A stretch of DNA of 64,000 bases from NCBI GenBank assembly GCA_946800325.1, contig OX326958.1, positions 33,153,314 through 33,217,313 on the forward strand, in the 5' to 3' direction. The notes beneath the pieces were generated by a model. It had not been told where the DNA came from and did not search any database. It worked only from the letters and a program-made list of their open reading frames with translations. Positions within the stretch are counted from its first letter, which is position 1; each line of letters starts with the position of its first letter. This DNA comes from Luzula sylvatica. Taxonomy: Eukaryota; Streptophyta; Magnoliopsida; Poales; Juncaceae. Positions 12,250-28,231 of the stretch are shown here, one piece after another. The position numbers and the translations under genes are program-made.

Positions 12250-12290
12250 CACACACACACACACACAACACACACACGCACACACACACC
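12250..12290. repeat. (AC)n microsatellite
   Basis: Cytosine run followed by AC dinucleotides inside the MULE. Confidence 0.85.
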
Positions 12291-12563
12291 CGCTGAAAAT
12301 TGCTGAAATTACTGAAAATTGTTGAAATTACTGAAAATTGCTGAAATTAACCCTAATTTGCTGAAATTAACCCTCATTTGCGGAAATTAACCATAATTAG
12401 ACTAAAAAAAACTCTAATTGGCTCAAAATATACTCAAAATAACCCTAAATTGTTGAAATTTGCTGAAAATAACCCTTATTTGCTGTTTTTTTTTGCTGAA
12501 AATAACCTAAAATTCCACTAAAAACCCAAATTTCAGAAAAATAGTCGAGAAAAAAACTCTAAT

Positions 12564-12872
<309 letters not shown>

Positions 12873-13463
12873 CAAATAATGGGTTAATGGGTTTGGGTTT
12901 TAATATTGGGTTTGGGTTTTAATTAATGATTAATGATTCTGATTAAATGAGTTAATGAGATGTATAATTTTATAATTTAAATTTTGCCATGTCATCAATA
13001 CAATCAACTAAAAATTGCCACGTCACACTGACACGTCATCACAAAACTGTTGACTGGGCAGTTAACTGATGGAAGGGGCAAAAGTGAGCAAAATCGAGAA
13101 TTCAGGAGGTAAAATGAACAAAATTAAAGTTTGGGGGGCAACTTGCACTTTTTTGTACAGTTCAGGGGGCAAAAGTGAGCTTTTTTCTCTTTTTTTGTTG
13201 TTGTATAACATCATGATTCAACTTATTAATATACACATACAAATTGATAGCATTTATTTTTGTCACCATTTTATTTTAACAAGGGCATTCAACGTAAAAT
13301 GCAGTTGTATAATGATATTCTAGGCATTTAATATAAAATGCTGTTTTTTTATAATAAATAGCAGGATTAATCCGTTAATGCAGCCTTTTATACACGTAAT
13401 GGCAGCATATAGTCAAAGGCCAAATAACAAGTGTCACCGTATACCGGTATAGTTGTAGTGATT

Positions 13464-15305
13464 TTGAGGACGACATGAAAATTGTGTGTTTTCCTCATGT
13501 TACACTTCAATTTTGACATTTTTTTGGAAAAATGGATAGATGATAATTTTGAAGGTGTTAGAAATCACTTTTTTCATTTTTTTTGAAATGTTCTAAAAAA
13601 AAAAAAAATCTGTGTGTTAGTCTTATGTTACAGAGTATTTTGAGGACAATATGAAAATTGAGTATTTTTCTCATGTGCATCTCAATTTTGACGTTTTTTT
13701 AAAAAAAAAAGGATAATTGATTTTTTTTAAGGTATTAGACTTCACTTTTTGCATTCTTAAGAAATTTTTGAACATATAGAAATTTTAGTGTATTAGTCTT
13801 CTATTAGGATGTATTTTTAGGTCATCATGAAATTGAGCATTTTGCTCATGTTACACTTTAATTTTGATATTTTTTTTGAAAAATAGGATAAATGATATTT
13901 TGGAAGGTGTTGGATTTCAGTTTTTTCATTTTTATGAAAAATATGATAATAATTTGTGTATGTTAGTCTTATGTTACGGAGTATTTTGAGGCCAAAATGA
14001 AAATTGAGAATTTTCCTCATGTTAAACATCAAATTTTACATTTATTTTGAAAAAAAATATATAATTGATTTTTTGAAGATAATAGATTTCACTTTTTCAT
14101 TCTTAAAGAATTTTTTTAATATATAAATTTGAGTGTATTAGTCTTTTATAACGGTGTATTTTTAGGACAACATGAAAATTGAATATTTTTCTCATGTTAC
14201 ACTTACATTTTGACATTTTTTGTAAAATAGGATAGTTGATTTTTTAAGGTGTTATACTTCAATTTTTGCATTTTTCTGTAATGATTTCAAAAATAGAAAG
14301 TTATGTGTGTTGGTCTACTCTTACGAAGTATTTTGAGGATAACATGCCAGTGTATTTCTCATGTTACACTTCAATTTTGATATTTTTTTTGAAAAAAGGA
14401 TAGTTGATATTGGGTAATGATATTGATAAGAAATAAAATTATCGGGAACAGTAAATTTAAACTTGAAATGGTAATTTTACTTCAAATTCATGCCAAATTT
14501 GAATAAAATTTCATGTAACTAGTATTTATTTTTCCTGTCAACATCACTATCCATTGATATTTCCGAAAGAGTTAGAGTTCACTTTTTGCATTTTCCTGAA
14601 ATGTTTTACAAAAAGAATTGTGTGGGTTAGTCTTATGATACGGAGTATATTTTTGAGGAAAACATGAAAATTGAATAAATTTTCTCATGTTACACTTAAA
14701 TTTTGACATTTTTTTTTTGAAAAAAAGATAGTTGATTTTTTGAAAAAAAGAGTTAGACTTCATTTTTTGCATTCTTAAGAAATTGTTGAACACGTAGAAA
14801 TTTTAGTGTATTAGTCTTCTATTACGTACTATTTTAGGACAACATGAAAATTGAGTATTTTGCTCATGTTACACTTCAATTTTGATATTTTTTTGGAAAA
14901 TAGGATAGACGATATTTTGGAGGATGTTGGACTTACTTTTTGCATTTTTATGAAATGTTAAAAAATAGAAATTTGCGTGTGTAAGTCTTCTGTTACGTAG
15001 TATTTTCCTCATGTTAAACATCAATTTTGACATTTATTTTGAAAAAAAAAGATAATTGATTTTTTGAAGATAAGACTTCACTTTTTGCATTCTTAAAGAA
15101 TTTTTTGAATATAGAAATTTGAGTGTATTAGTCTTTTATAAGAGTGTATTTTTAGGACAACATGAAAATTGAATATTTTCTTCATGTTACACTTACATTT
15201 TGAATTTTTTTGAAAAATAGGATAGTTGATTTTTTTTAAGGTGTTATACTACAATTTATGCATTTCTATGAAATGTTTTACAAAATAAAAATTTGTGTGT
15301 GTTGA
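13464..15305. repeat. Tandem satellite, ~170-bp monomer (right block)
   Basis: Continuation of the array at 1-1693 after the CACTA insertion, with about eleven more monomers. Type A monomers lie near 13745, 14095, 14765 and 15075, so the A/B order is less regular than on the left. One monomer near 15000 lacks the 'gaggacaacatg' core. The array ends about 15305, where 'gtgtgttgacc' departs from the consensus. A 142-bp MITE interrupts it at 14412-14553. Confidence 0.88.
14412..14553. mobile_element. 142-bp MITE in the satellite
   Basis: Sequence foreign to the satellite is flanked by the direct repeat TTGATATT (14404-14411 and 14554-14561). One copy of this repeat restores the satellite reading 'gatagttgatatttccga'. 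The ends GGGTAATGATATTGA and, inverted, GGATAGTGATGTTGA are similar. The 8-bp duplication suggests a hAT-type MITE, or a Mutator-type one if the duplication is read as 9 bp with one mismatch. Confidence 0.75.
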
Positions 15306-17801
15306 CCGTCTGTTTAATTTAAAGTTAAAAGATATATCATACATTTAAAAATGTGTTCGAAAGTTCATACAGTCTATCAAAAATAATCCAGAAGACATAA
15401 ACAAAATAAAGTATATTATACTTCTCTGATCGATGAAATCATTTCTTATAAAGATATACATAGAATAAAATATATTATTAATAGTACTAATCCTGAACAT
15501 TGGGCCGAGTCCTCCTGCTTCCACGTCGCCCATCAGATATGGGCCTTCCGATCTTGATCGGATGGTCCTCATTTGAATGAGCTCGGTTTACATGGACCAA
15601 TGCATGATTACGTGTACGGTCCACGTGAACTGAGCCTATCCAAGATTTTGTTCTCGACTCATATCTATCCCCTCTCTTTCTCTCTCATCTCATTTTCACG
15701 ACCCAGGAAAATTGGAGGAAACCCTAACCGCGATGACCAAATTCTACACGGTGCGAGACCGTGACGAATCGCCCGCCATCACGGACGGCGACTAGGAAGA
15801 GAGAAGAGGAACAAGGCGAAAGTGCGATGTGCGGGGCGTTCGATCGGAAGTCTGAAGAGACCATTACTCACCGCTGCTCCCCTCTGTCTTCTCAGTCGTG
15901 CTTGAAAAAGAAAGAAATATATCCTCCAATTGATGAAACCCTAGAGACGAGGTAACCACGGAACCCTACAGACGATGGAAGGCTAGGAAGATGAACATCA
16001 TGATTGCTGCCTTGCCGTCCAAAGTCACTGCCGGAAGTTTCAAGGTACATTTTTCCCCCTTTGTCCTGTTATTCTTTATTTTCTCTTCATTCCTCTTTTT
16101 TGTTGTTGTTTTCTTTGCTTATCTCATTTTGTTGGTGTTTGCATCTGTCGGTCGGTCTGATTCGTGTTGATTTGGCCAGTATTTCGCCATATCAGGGTTT
16201 GTTAGAGGTTTGCGCGAATAATTAGGATTAATATCAGGAGTATATGTGATATTTTCGTTAATTTCAGGTTTATATGTGATTTTTTGGTCATTTTTTTTTT
16301 ATTTTCTTGATTTTTTTTATTCAGTTCTTTTCGTGTGTTGTTCACTAAAGATAATGTCTGACAGCGAAGTAAAGGAGGAGAAGGAACTCGATCGTCGAAT
16401 GAAGTTGTTACTTAGTACAAAACTACCTATGAGATAGACAATACTAATTTTTCCTCTTAATTCATTTCCTGTCTAATTTGAGCACTCGGTGATTAACTTG
16501 ATATTATGCTTTCGTAATCTTGCGAGTCGGTTAATTCGTTTCCTTTTTTAATTCATTATATTATTATCTTCAATGAGATTATTATCTTCAATCGTTGCCA
16601 AAATAATCAGTGATTAACCTACACGTTCAATATTTCCTCTAAAATTCATTTCCTCTTACTACATTGAAAATGATTTACTGCTTAACTAATTTTTTTTTTA
16701 TCAGTGATAAACTTAAATCATAGACATGTGCGGGAAGGGAGATTCTTTGTTCAGAGAGTAATTTACTGATTAACCTCTCTTTTTTCCCTTTTCAACCTTC
16801 ATTAATATCAATATAACAATATTTTTTTATCTTATTATTTTATTTAAACTCAATACAGACAAACTGGAAACATGTACAAGAACTCGAAGAAAAAGATAGA
16901 AAGCGGAATCACATTTCCGGCTTGCATTTTGGTGAACAATACAGTGTGCAATTTTTCCCCTCTCACCACTGACGAGGCCATCCTCCTAGAAATCGCAATA
17001 TGCTCAAATGTACAAATTGCCTTAAACTCCAAATCAACAAAATTACATTTATACCCGTCTACTTACCTAACATTGCTTTTATTTAATCATAGATTTGGCA
17101 GTTCACATAGATGGATTCATTGCCATCGTAGTTCACACACACGTCATTCAGTTAGGTGCATTGACATGTCGTGCTGCTGATGCAATCAGTGCTGCCAATA
17201 TTGCTGATGAGGTGACGCTCAGGCTCAGTCAGGCCCCGCAAAAACGTAATCCTTTAACTTTGTCTCTCTGTATAAACTATTTACATGTTTGGTTTGAAAT
17301 TTGAATTGCCCTTTTTCTGATATGGAATGTTATGAATCTTCTTTGTTACAATTTTGGGAAAGGAAATTCTGATGAAAATAGATTGGACTACCATTGCATA
17401 TTTAATCCTTGGATTAGTTGACATTAATTTTAAGAGCAAAGTATGTCATTATAGTATCATGTATTTAGTATTTTGGACATGACAACGTAATGACACTACA
17501 TAATTTTTTCTTATATTGATTTGGAAATTTATTGGATATGATATCTTCGATTTTACAATTCTTGCACAACTTATGTCTGCTACATACGATCTTACGATAT
17601 TATGATGACATACATGGCGTACAGACAACGTCAATTTTAGAATTCTTAACTACAAAATCGAATGCTTGGTAGCAAAAGTGCTACACTTGAATTGCAACTC
17701 AACATTTTCGATAAAATGAAACGTGTTTATCAAAGAAAATAACAATGAATATTATTATTTTTTTAAATAGTTCCCGCGCAATTGCGCGGGGGTTACGCTA
17801 G
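15306..17801 (+). mobile_element. Helitron C, plus orientation (3' end firm), carrying an EBP1 fragment
   Basis: The 3' end is the 18-bp palindrome CCCGCGCAATTGCGCGGG (17773-17790), a 7-base spacer and CTAG at 17798-17801, with the next base T. The palindrome is identical to that of Helitron B. The 5' end is placed only roughly, where satellite sequence stops. Early in the element (15520-15625) 'tgatcggatggtcc' and 'catggaccaatgcatga' resemble motifs near the 5' side of Helitron B. No Rep/helicase gene is present. The cargo at 16354-17244 is an EBP1-like gene fragment. A promoter-like and leader-like stretch at 15730-16050 (contains MTKFYTVRDRDESPAITDGD then a stop) may come from another gene that I do not recognise. 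Confidence 0.7.
16354..17244 (+). pseudogene. EBP1: EBP1 / PA2G4-type gene fragment captured by Helitron C
   Basis: The first piece starts at ATG 16354 and reads MSDSEVKEEKELD. A frame change then leads to EVVT-stop-YKTTYEI, corresponding to the EBP1 start '...EKELDLTSPEVVTKYK'. An exon beginning at about 16859 reads QTGNMYKNSKKKIESG and ITFPACILVNNTVCNFSPL. Another, from about 17094, reads AVHIDGFIAIVVHTHVIQ and AADAISAANIADEVTLRL. These are the pseudo-methionine-aminopeptidase domain of EBP1, a nucleolar/cytoplasmic RNA-binding growth regulator. The exon for 'SAAEIVNKAL...' to 'FIKE' is missing or degraded. The run after TDEAILLE departs from the family, and the C-terminal half is absent. 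In-frame stop, frameshift and missing exons make it a pseudogene; intron sequence between pieces shows genomic capture. Confidence 0.87.
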
Positions 17802-18346
17802 TTGTCTATAATGCTACTATCATTAGCAGACTCTACTCTAAGGCATGTCCGACATCAAAAGGAATAGATGATTAGTGGAATAGAGAACAATCTCTAATCA
17901 ATGTTATTCCAAATACGTTCGACAAAGCACGTAGACACGGAAATGTAATTTCATGCCATGTCAGATTGAGTTTGGAATAGTCAACTACATTTTCATCATA
18001 CAATTGGGATTAAAACGATGGAATAAATCAATTCCACATATTATATGGAATAGACTGATGTTATGATATGGACTTCAAGGAATTCGAGGATCCTGAAAAT
18101 TCTCGATATATTCTTATTGACATGTTTGAATAATAATTAAGGCAGTGAATGTTTCCTTGTATTATTTCTTTGTATTGGGTTAAGACTCTGCTATAAATAG
18201 AGGGGCTAGATTAGAGTTTTCGTTCATTCTACCAAGTTGTATTCTCTCTTTCTCCAGTATAATAAAATAGTTTAAGCGCCGACGGCCGTGATTTTTTCCC
18301 TTCGGGATTTCAACCTAAAAATACTTGTGTCTGTGGTTTTTTCCTA
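17802..18346 (+). mobile_element. Degraded copia-like LTR remnant (tentative)
   Basis: From about 18060, the plus strand contains a TATA-like 'ctataaatagagg', 'gttgtattctctctttctcc', 'gccgtgattttttccctt' and 'tacttgtgtctgtggttttt'. This resembles the promoter and R-U5 part of Tnt1-like copia LTRs. No partner LTR, primer site or target duplication was found. The 250 bp before it show nothing recognisable. Confidence 0.45.
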
Positions 18347-18516
18347 TTAAGTACCAACATTTTGGTACTTAATGTTTTTCACCATTGTATTTGTATTGAG
18401 ATTTGTGCATTAAATGATGTGCACAAACTTTCATGATCATCATGAAAAGACACAAATCTGAATGCAAATCCAATGGTGAAAAAACATTAAGTACCAAAAT
18501 ATTGGTACTTAATTAA
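18347..18516. mobile_element. Hairpin MITE, ~170 bp
   Basis: The left arm ('ttaagtaccaacattttggt', then 'acttaatgtttttcaccatt') is repeated inverted at the right end with a few changes, leaving only a short centre around 'tcatgatcatcatga'. The whole unit can fold on itself. The family was not determined. Confidence 0.7.
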
Positions 18517-18530
18517 GTAGTTTAGCATCC

Positions 18531-18614
<84 letters not shown>
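18531..18614. repeat. (TA)n microsatellite
   Basis: About 41 TA repeats; Tyr-Ile reading frames are artefacts. Confidence 0.95.
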
Positions 18615-18618
<4 letters not shown>

Positions 18619-18831
18619 ATGCTAAAAAGAATCCACAAAAAGAATTCAAAAAAAGAATCCAATGTCCAAAATATACTATTGAAAATATATTATTTTATTC
18701 TTAATTTTAGCCACGTTAACATGTTGGATTCAATAGTATCTTTTGTTCATTTAAATAGTATATTTTGCTAATATCATTAGTATATTTTGCCTACGTGAAT
18801 TTTTTTTTTTTGATTCTCCTTAGCAAACCTG

Positions 18832-21873
<3,042 letters not shown>

Positions 21874-21885
<12 letters not shown>

Positions 21886-21900
21886 AAAATAGTCGCACTC

Positions 21901-21939
<39 letters not shown>

Positions 21940-22230
21940 ACCCTTGGATCTGCATCCAGATCCGTGCACATCTAAATATCAAACGTGTTCGTTACTTTCT
22001 ATTTCTCCGTTGAACTTATCTGTTCCTTCTGTCTATCTCTCTCACGCACACACGCTGGATCGATTTCATTGGTTTCCTCCTCTCTCTCAGCATGGATCAT
22101 CTCTGAAGCTGAGCAGATCGAAGTTTTTTCTCTCGCACTTATTCTTGGGAAGAGCAAATCGAAGAGATCTGTCTCTCTTGGAGCAGATCGAAGTGGGATC
22201 TCTCGCACCGTTGAACAGATGAAGGAGCCC
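21874..22230 (+). repeat. Second copy of the palindrome-tipped end sequence
   Basis: After ACTTGTACAAGT and a (TA)n tract (21905-21937), the sequence 'ggacccttggatctgcatcc', 'tccgtgc', 'ctccgttgaacttatctgtt' and 'ctctctcacgcacacac' parallels 18933-19140 in the same orientation. It is therefore another end of the same repeat family, back to back with the first element. Confidence 0.55.
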
Positions 22231-22854
22231 ATGGTTAGTACCTCAAATTCGGAATTTATAATCGCTTAAAAAGTTCTAATCTTTTTATGCTTATTGATAA
22301 ATGCAAGGTCCTTTAGTTAATTCAGATTCTGATATGATGGTTTTCTTTTCTTGATAAATGGGGATTTGTGTATGTACCCTGTAGAATATCAATTTGGACC
22401 TTCATTCACTGATCTCATTTGTTTCTTCCACTGTGTCAACCATTAGGACAAGTCTTCAATTACCCTTAATTAGGCTTCTGTTGTATCAATAATTCTACAA
22501 TTAGGCTTCAAAATTGTCTTTTTTATTTTCTTAAATTATGTATTGGATCCTTCTTAATTTAAATTAATAAAGATCTCCTTTTCCCAATTAGTGCCTAACT
22601 TGAGGAATTTGTCACTATGTACAAACATTGATGGACATTGCTTTGAAAGAAAATGATAAAGATATTGATGGACAGTGATGCTTAAAAGAAGACGGTACAT
22701 GCATTGCAATGTGTTCGCTTATAAATGGTCAACAAATTTTAAGTTATAGATACCTGTACGGACATTGATGATGAATAAGGAGTGGGTTTTCTCTGTGGCC
22801 TCCGAAAGGAAGCCACATGTGAAACTGCATGCGTGGCTTCGTTTCATTGATCAA

Positions 22855-22950
22855 TACAATGTATTTTTGCATATAAACCCCTACTTTCACGGAAGCCCCT
22901 AAACAGTTAATTTATATAAAGTAGGGGTTTATGTGCAAAAATACATTGTA
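22855..22950. repeat. Inverted repeat, ~33-bp arms
   Basis: The segment 'tacaatgtatttttgcatat' followed by 'aaacccctacttt' is repeated inverted 30 bp downstream as 'aaagtaggggttt' followed by 'atgtgcaaaaatacattgta'. It can form a stable hairpin and directly precedes repeat copy 2. It may be one end of a MITE. Confidence 0.7.
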
Positions 22951-22954
22951 TATA

Positions 22955-23970
22955 GTTGATATCCATGATAATGATAAGAAATCAATCATAATTAAAGTGA
23001 GAAATTCAAATATAAAAAAGTGAAAAGATAAAGGATGACGTGGAGCAAGCATAGAAGAGCAATTTTCTTAACTTTATAAATATCAAAAAATTTAAATTAA
23101 AACTAAAAAGGACCAACATATAAATGATATTAATTGTATATAGTTGATATCCATGATAATGATAAGAAATCAATCATAATTAAAGTGAGAAATTCAAATA
23201 TAAAAAAGTGAAAAGGTGAAGGATGACGTGGAGCAAGCATAGAAGAGCAATTTTCTTAACTTTATAAATATCAAAAAAATATAAATTAAAACTAAAAAGG
23301 ACCAACATATAAATAAAAATGATCAAAATATAAATTCAAATGTTAGAAAGGACCGAAATTTAAATAAAAAAGAACCTCAATGTTAATAAAAAGGACCAAA
23401 GTGTAAACAAAAAATAAAAAGGACCAAAATATAAATTCAGAAATGTAAAAAAGGACCGACATGTAAATAAAAGAGGATCAAGGTGTAAATGAAAAGGACC
23501 AAAATGTAAAATTTTAAACTAAAAAGGACTAAAATGTAATTTTTCAAACTAAAAAGGACCAAAATATAAATTTAAAAGGACCAAAATGTGAATTAAATTT
23601 TTTTTTTCGAAAAGGCCCCTGGTGACGAAGAGGACCAAAATGTAATTTTTTTTATTCTAAAAAGGACCAAAATGTATTTTTTAAACTAAAAAGGACCAAA
23701 ATGTAAATAAAAAAGGACCAAAATGTAATTAATTTTTTTCACAGAAAAGCCCTGGAACAGTGACAGTCATGAGCAGTTTTTACGAACAGTGCACTGTGAA
23801 CAGTAACTTCCATAAACAGTATTATGAACAGTGCACTGTGAACAGTGTACTGTGAACAGTAACTCCCATAAACAGTATTATGAACAGTACATTGTGAACA
23901 TTAGCGATGAACAGTGTTGGCGACGTGGCCTCACGTATGATCAGCAAAAAGAGTAGAATTATACTAATTA
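22955..23970. repeat. Dispersed repeat with 'aaaaaggaccaaaatgtaaat' periodicity, copy 2
   Basis: Same order of parts as copy 1 (4674-5608): the tandem 187-bp unit, the 'aaaaggaccaaaatgtaa' run, 'cgaaaaggcccctggtgacg', then 'gaacagt' repeats, ending 'atactaatta' at 23970. The 'gaacagtgcactgtgaacagt' section is expanded relative to copy 1. The copies differ by scattered substitutions and small gaps. No reading frame. Confidence 0.75.
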
Positions 23971-25340
23971 TAATGTTATGATGGACCGTGATGATGATTT
24001 TTTTTTTGCTTGTTGCCTTGTTGGGTTATGATTATGATTGTAATTAGGGTTTATTTTTATGCTTCCGATTAAGATTATGGTTTTTATTATGTATAGATCA
24101 TGATTAGGGTCGCACGGTTGTAATAGTTGGTCGCTTTGAGTTGAATGGTACCAACCATGATAATAAATCTAAAATTCACATATTCATTTACCGATGATAA
24201 TAATAAGTCTAATTTTAGACATGGTAATAATAAGTAACGTACAACAAAAAAATCATTACAAATTCGACATAATAAGTGACATACAACACAAAATCATTAC
24301 AAATTTGATATAATAAGTGACATACAACACAAATTCATTACAAATTCAATACGCAGATACATATTATCTAACGATTACAATCATAACAACAAGCCATAAT
24401 TAGTACACGACTACAACCATAATCTAAACAATAGTCATAAACCGTAATTCTTACACAATTACAACCATAACCCTAAACCCATTTCTAGCACAATTGTGAC
24501 CCTAACTATAATCATGATCAGCAACAAGAACACTTCTCCTTGCACAATCCTTTGCAAAGCTGGTAACTATTCGAGCAATGCCCTTGTTTCCAGCTATGTG
24601 TTTCTCTACAAAAACATGATTTTTTTCATTTAAACCCTGTACTTTTTCGAAATTACAAAAAAGTCCTTAAAAGCATTCGAGTTATTCTTCGCAGAAAAAA
24701 GACTTGCGAATTGATCACTTCTCTGAGTGTCAGCGTTCCGTGAATCACCACTAGGGTTTTCAAAACTACCTAAAAATCATAAAAAACACATTATAAGTTC
24801 TCAATTTTACAAAAATATCCTTATAGACCCTATTCGGCGAGAAGTACCAACATGGAGGGATAATGGTCCCACACTCTCTGTTTCCCAGACACACAATCTC
24901 ATCAAATAACCCAAAAGTGATTAAAATGTCTTCCCTTCTCTGCGGCAGCCTCATTTAGCGTTTAGGATTTAGGGTTTAGGATTAGATTTTTAGGATTAAA
25001 TTTTTTATTTTTTTAATTGAAATTTTCATATGAATTAAAATGTGATAAAAAATTAGCAAAAATTTAGAAAAAAAAAATTCCTCTAAATTATCTTTTCAAT
25101 GTTAGTTAGCAAAAATATTTGAGGAAACTTTCCCACTAAAACATTTTTTCAGTATACTTAGGGGTTGTTTGGAAGCAAGAATTTGAGCAAGAATTTCATT
25201 TCAAAATCAGTATTTTCTAAATTCTCTGTTTGGTAGACCATAAATAAAGGAATTACATAATTCTAGAATCTTGTACTTCCCAAAATTTGGATAAATTTGG
25301 TTCCCACTTTTCACGGAGCGCCAAAGTGGAGCATTAGTTA
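23971..25340. other. Intergenic sequence, no gene
   Basis: AT-rich. Short direct repeats ('ataagtgacatacaacacaa', 24260-24335) and isolated TTTAGGG-like heptamers near 24960 are all I could see. Confidence 0.6.
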
Positions 25341-25348
25341 TTGGCGCC

Positions 25349-25352
25349 AAAT

Positions 25353-25408
<56 letters not shown>
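25349..25408. repeat. (CT)n microsatellite
   Basis: About 30 CT repeats, followed by further pyrimidine-rich sequence and a second short tract near 25545-25566. Confidence 0.95.
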
Positions 25409-25411
<3 letters not shown>

Positions 25412-26489
25412 GTCCCTTCTCTTTCTCTATCAGCCTCTTCTTCTCTTTCTTTCTCTCTGAGCCGCCTCTTCGTCTTCTTGTCTCCTCGACAGCCAGCCTC
25501 CGCTGTTTCAGCCCTTGCTCAACAATCGTCAAGGTCTGTCCACCTCTCTCTCTCTCTCTCTCTCTCTGTTTATATTTGTACGTGAACTGTATATGTGTGT
25601 TTGTGTGTCTCCATGAATAAGCTTAAGTAAACTGCACGTGTGTGCATGTTAGATTGAAAATGTATTTGACCAATTTGGTCATGGCTTGGGTATTAATCAA
25701 TTTGGGGCAGTATATGTGTGCATGATAAATGGCCTTAGCAACGAATTAGGAGTGAGCAATTTAAATTGGAGGCAATTTAAATTAGGAGTGGGAGGAGATG
25801 GAGGTAGCAATTTTTCATGGGGTTAAGAAGAAGTTTATGATGTATAATATTTTGGTGGGTTATATATTTTGGTATTAATATATATTTTGGTGGTGGAAGG
25901 TAAATTGTATGGTGAGGTTTATTTTTAACGTTGTACTTTCGTGTACTGCGCACATTGTTATATTAGTTATGTTTTAGATTAAATTTGAATGTTAGTAATT
26001 TTATGTTCAAAATTGTGTTGCGTAGATTTAATTATAACATAGATGATTTATATATATTTTTTCTCGATACAAAAATGATACAAAAATGTTGCGTGATTGT
26101 TAACTACTCAAATATTTATAACTACTTTCATATCTAAAATCACAATATTCCATAATTTTACAAACAACCAAACAAAAAATTATACTTTGTTGCATTTTAG
26201 TATTCAAACATCTAAACAAACACAAGAATTAGATAATTCCATAATTTACATCTACTCCACGTTATAATCCGGCTCCATTCTACTAATTAGATAAATCAAC
26301 TCACAGGTCCTTTTCTCTCTCTCTCTCCTGTTCGTTCTTTGTGTTTATTCCCTTTCTCTTCTGCTCTCACGGCGAAATCTCCTCTCATGGCGAAAGTAGA
26401 GTTTTGAAACCCTAATGAGGGTGGCAATAAATCGCCCTAGAACACTTCTGAGAGCAACGAGAAGGTAAATTGCCTTCTCCTCACCACTT

Positions 26490-27006
26490 CTTGTTCTATG
26501 TCATTTGATTGTGTTTGATTTTTTCTTTAATTGTTTCTCGTTTTGTACTAATTAGCGAATACTGGTGATGAAATTAGTGTTCAAATAGGTGAACTAGTGC
26601 TAATTTTTTGTTGAATTAGGTTATTATGATAACTAATCAGTGTTGAGGAATGATGAATTTGTGCCGATTATGGTCAATTAAGGGTAATTTTCGCTTAATA
26701 AAGGTAATATTGTACTAATTAGTTTTGATGTTTGATGAAATAGGTCTGGTCTTGTTTTATGTCATTTGATTGTGTTTGATTTTTTCTTTGATTGTTGTTC
26801 GTTTTGTACTAATTAGCAAATACTTGTGATGAAATTTGTGTTCAAGTGTGTGAATTAAGGCTATTTTTGCTGAATTAGGGTATTATATAACCAATCAGCA
26901 TTGAGGCGTGATGAATTAGTGTTGATGACGGTGAATTAAGGGTAATTTTCGCTCAATAAAGAAAATATTATACTAATTAGTTTTGATGTTTGATGAATTA
27001 GGTCTG
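26490..27006. repeat. Tandem duplication of a ~257-bp unit
   Basis: The unit from 'cttgttctatgtcatttgat' to 'tttgatgaaataggtctggt' (26490-26750) is repeated immediately as 'cttgttttatgtcatttgat' to 'gatgaattaggtctgatg' (26751-27006), about 85-90% similar by eye. The surrounding 26290-27300 has a leader-like start and exon-like scraps (for example EPMGCGETAAQIAKEL near 27020, then a stop) that I could not assign to a gene. Confidence 0.8.
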
Positions 27007-27586
27007 ATGTGTTTTTCGAGCCCATGGGATGCGGCGAAACAGCAGCGCAAATAGCAAAGGAATTATAGAAATTAACTGAAGTTTCAGAACATTATCAAAG
27101 AGGTAAATGCGCATTTTTATTATTAAGTATTAACGAGGTAATTGCGCTTTTTTATTCACTTTAGTCCTTATTATTTTGCTAAATTGCTAATTTTTATTTA
27201 ATTTCAAGGCGGATATGTTGTAATCATATGGATATGAGAATGATTCGAAGGCTTTCACCCTGCAAATTCCTCAAAGCTGTCAGTGTATTTTAATATCTTC
27301 ACTTATAGGTTCGTAACTTTTTTATCTTTCGTGCTTTTCGGAAAAATGGATGGTCTTCTTTGCAATTTCTGATAATACATGTAGTTATCCTACACATTTT
27401 TCATATAATTATAAGATGCAAAAATTGATCTTTTTTAATTGATTCCAACAGTGCTGATGTGGAGAGTTGAAGAAACTTATGTTGCATAACCCATAACCTC
27501 TTATGTTGTCAGAAGTGGGCCCCGCTAAAGAATGCATCATTCCAAAATGCGTTCATCAATTTTCAGTAAAATATGGTTTAAATTAA

Positions 27587-28222
27587 GGAGCATTTCTACA
27601 AATAACCCCATTTCAAATCAAAATTTTAAAAATAACCCCCTTTCTAGAAATATTCCAAAAATAACCCTCTTTTTGATAATATTCCAAAAATAACCCCAAC
27701 CGAGATTTTAAATCTCACCATAAATTTTTTTTTTATTTTTTTTATTTTTTCAATATGATATATTTTCCCAAATTTTACCATAATATTTTTCAATATGATA
27801 TATTTTCCCAAATTTTACCATAATATTTTCCCAAAATCTACCCGCCGAATGCTCCATTGTAGAACAATTATATTTAATTAACGTAATAATTAAAAGATAT
27901 AATTAAATATTCATTAAAATTTATTAAAATTTATAAATTCGAATAAATATTAATTATGTATTAAGTTAACGGCCAACATGTACTAGTTATTATTTTAATT
28001 AAGTGTATTAATTAGTTCATAAAAAATATTATGGTAAAATTTGGGGAAATATATCATATTTAAAAATTAAAAAATAAAAATAAAATTTGTGGCGAGATTT
28101 AAAATCTCTTTTGGGGTTATTTTTGGAATATTATCAAAAAGAGGGTTATTTTTGGAATATTTCTAGAAAGGGGTTATTTTTAAAATTTTAATTTGAAATG
28201 GGGTTATATGTAAAAATGCTCC
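27587..28222. mobile_element. Mutator-type MITE, 636 bp
   Basis: A perfect 9-bp duplication, TTAAATTAA, flanks the element at 27578-27586 and 28223-28231. The ends begin GGAGCATTT and extend as inverted repeats for about 170 bp on each side ('aaataaccccatttcaaat', 'gagattttaaatctc' and so on). The centre is AT-rich and non-coding. A 9-bp duplication with long inverted repeats is typical of non-autonomous Mutator-like elements. Confidence 0.88.
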
Positions 28223-28231
28223 TTAAATTAA

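Noticed and set aside
25145..26275. Possible transposon bounded by 'ggggttgtttgg' and 'ccaaacaa' motifs
   Set aside because: The right-hand match is too short and no target duplication was found.
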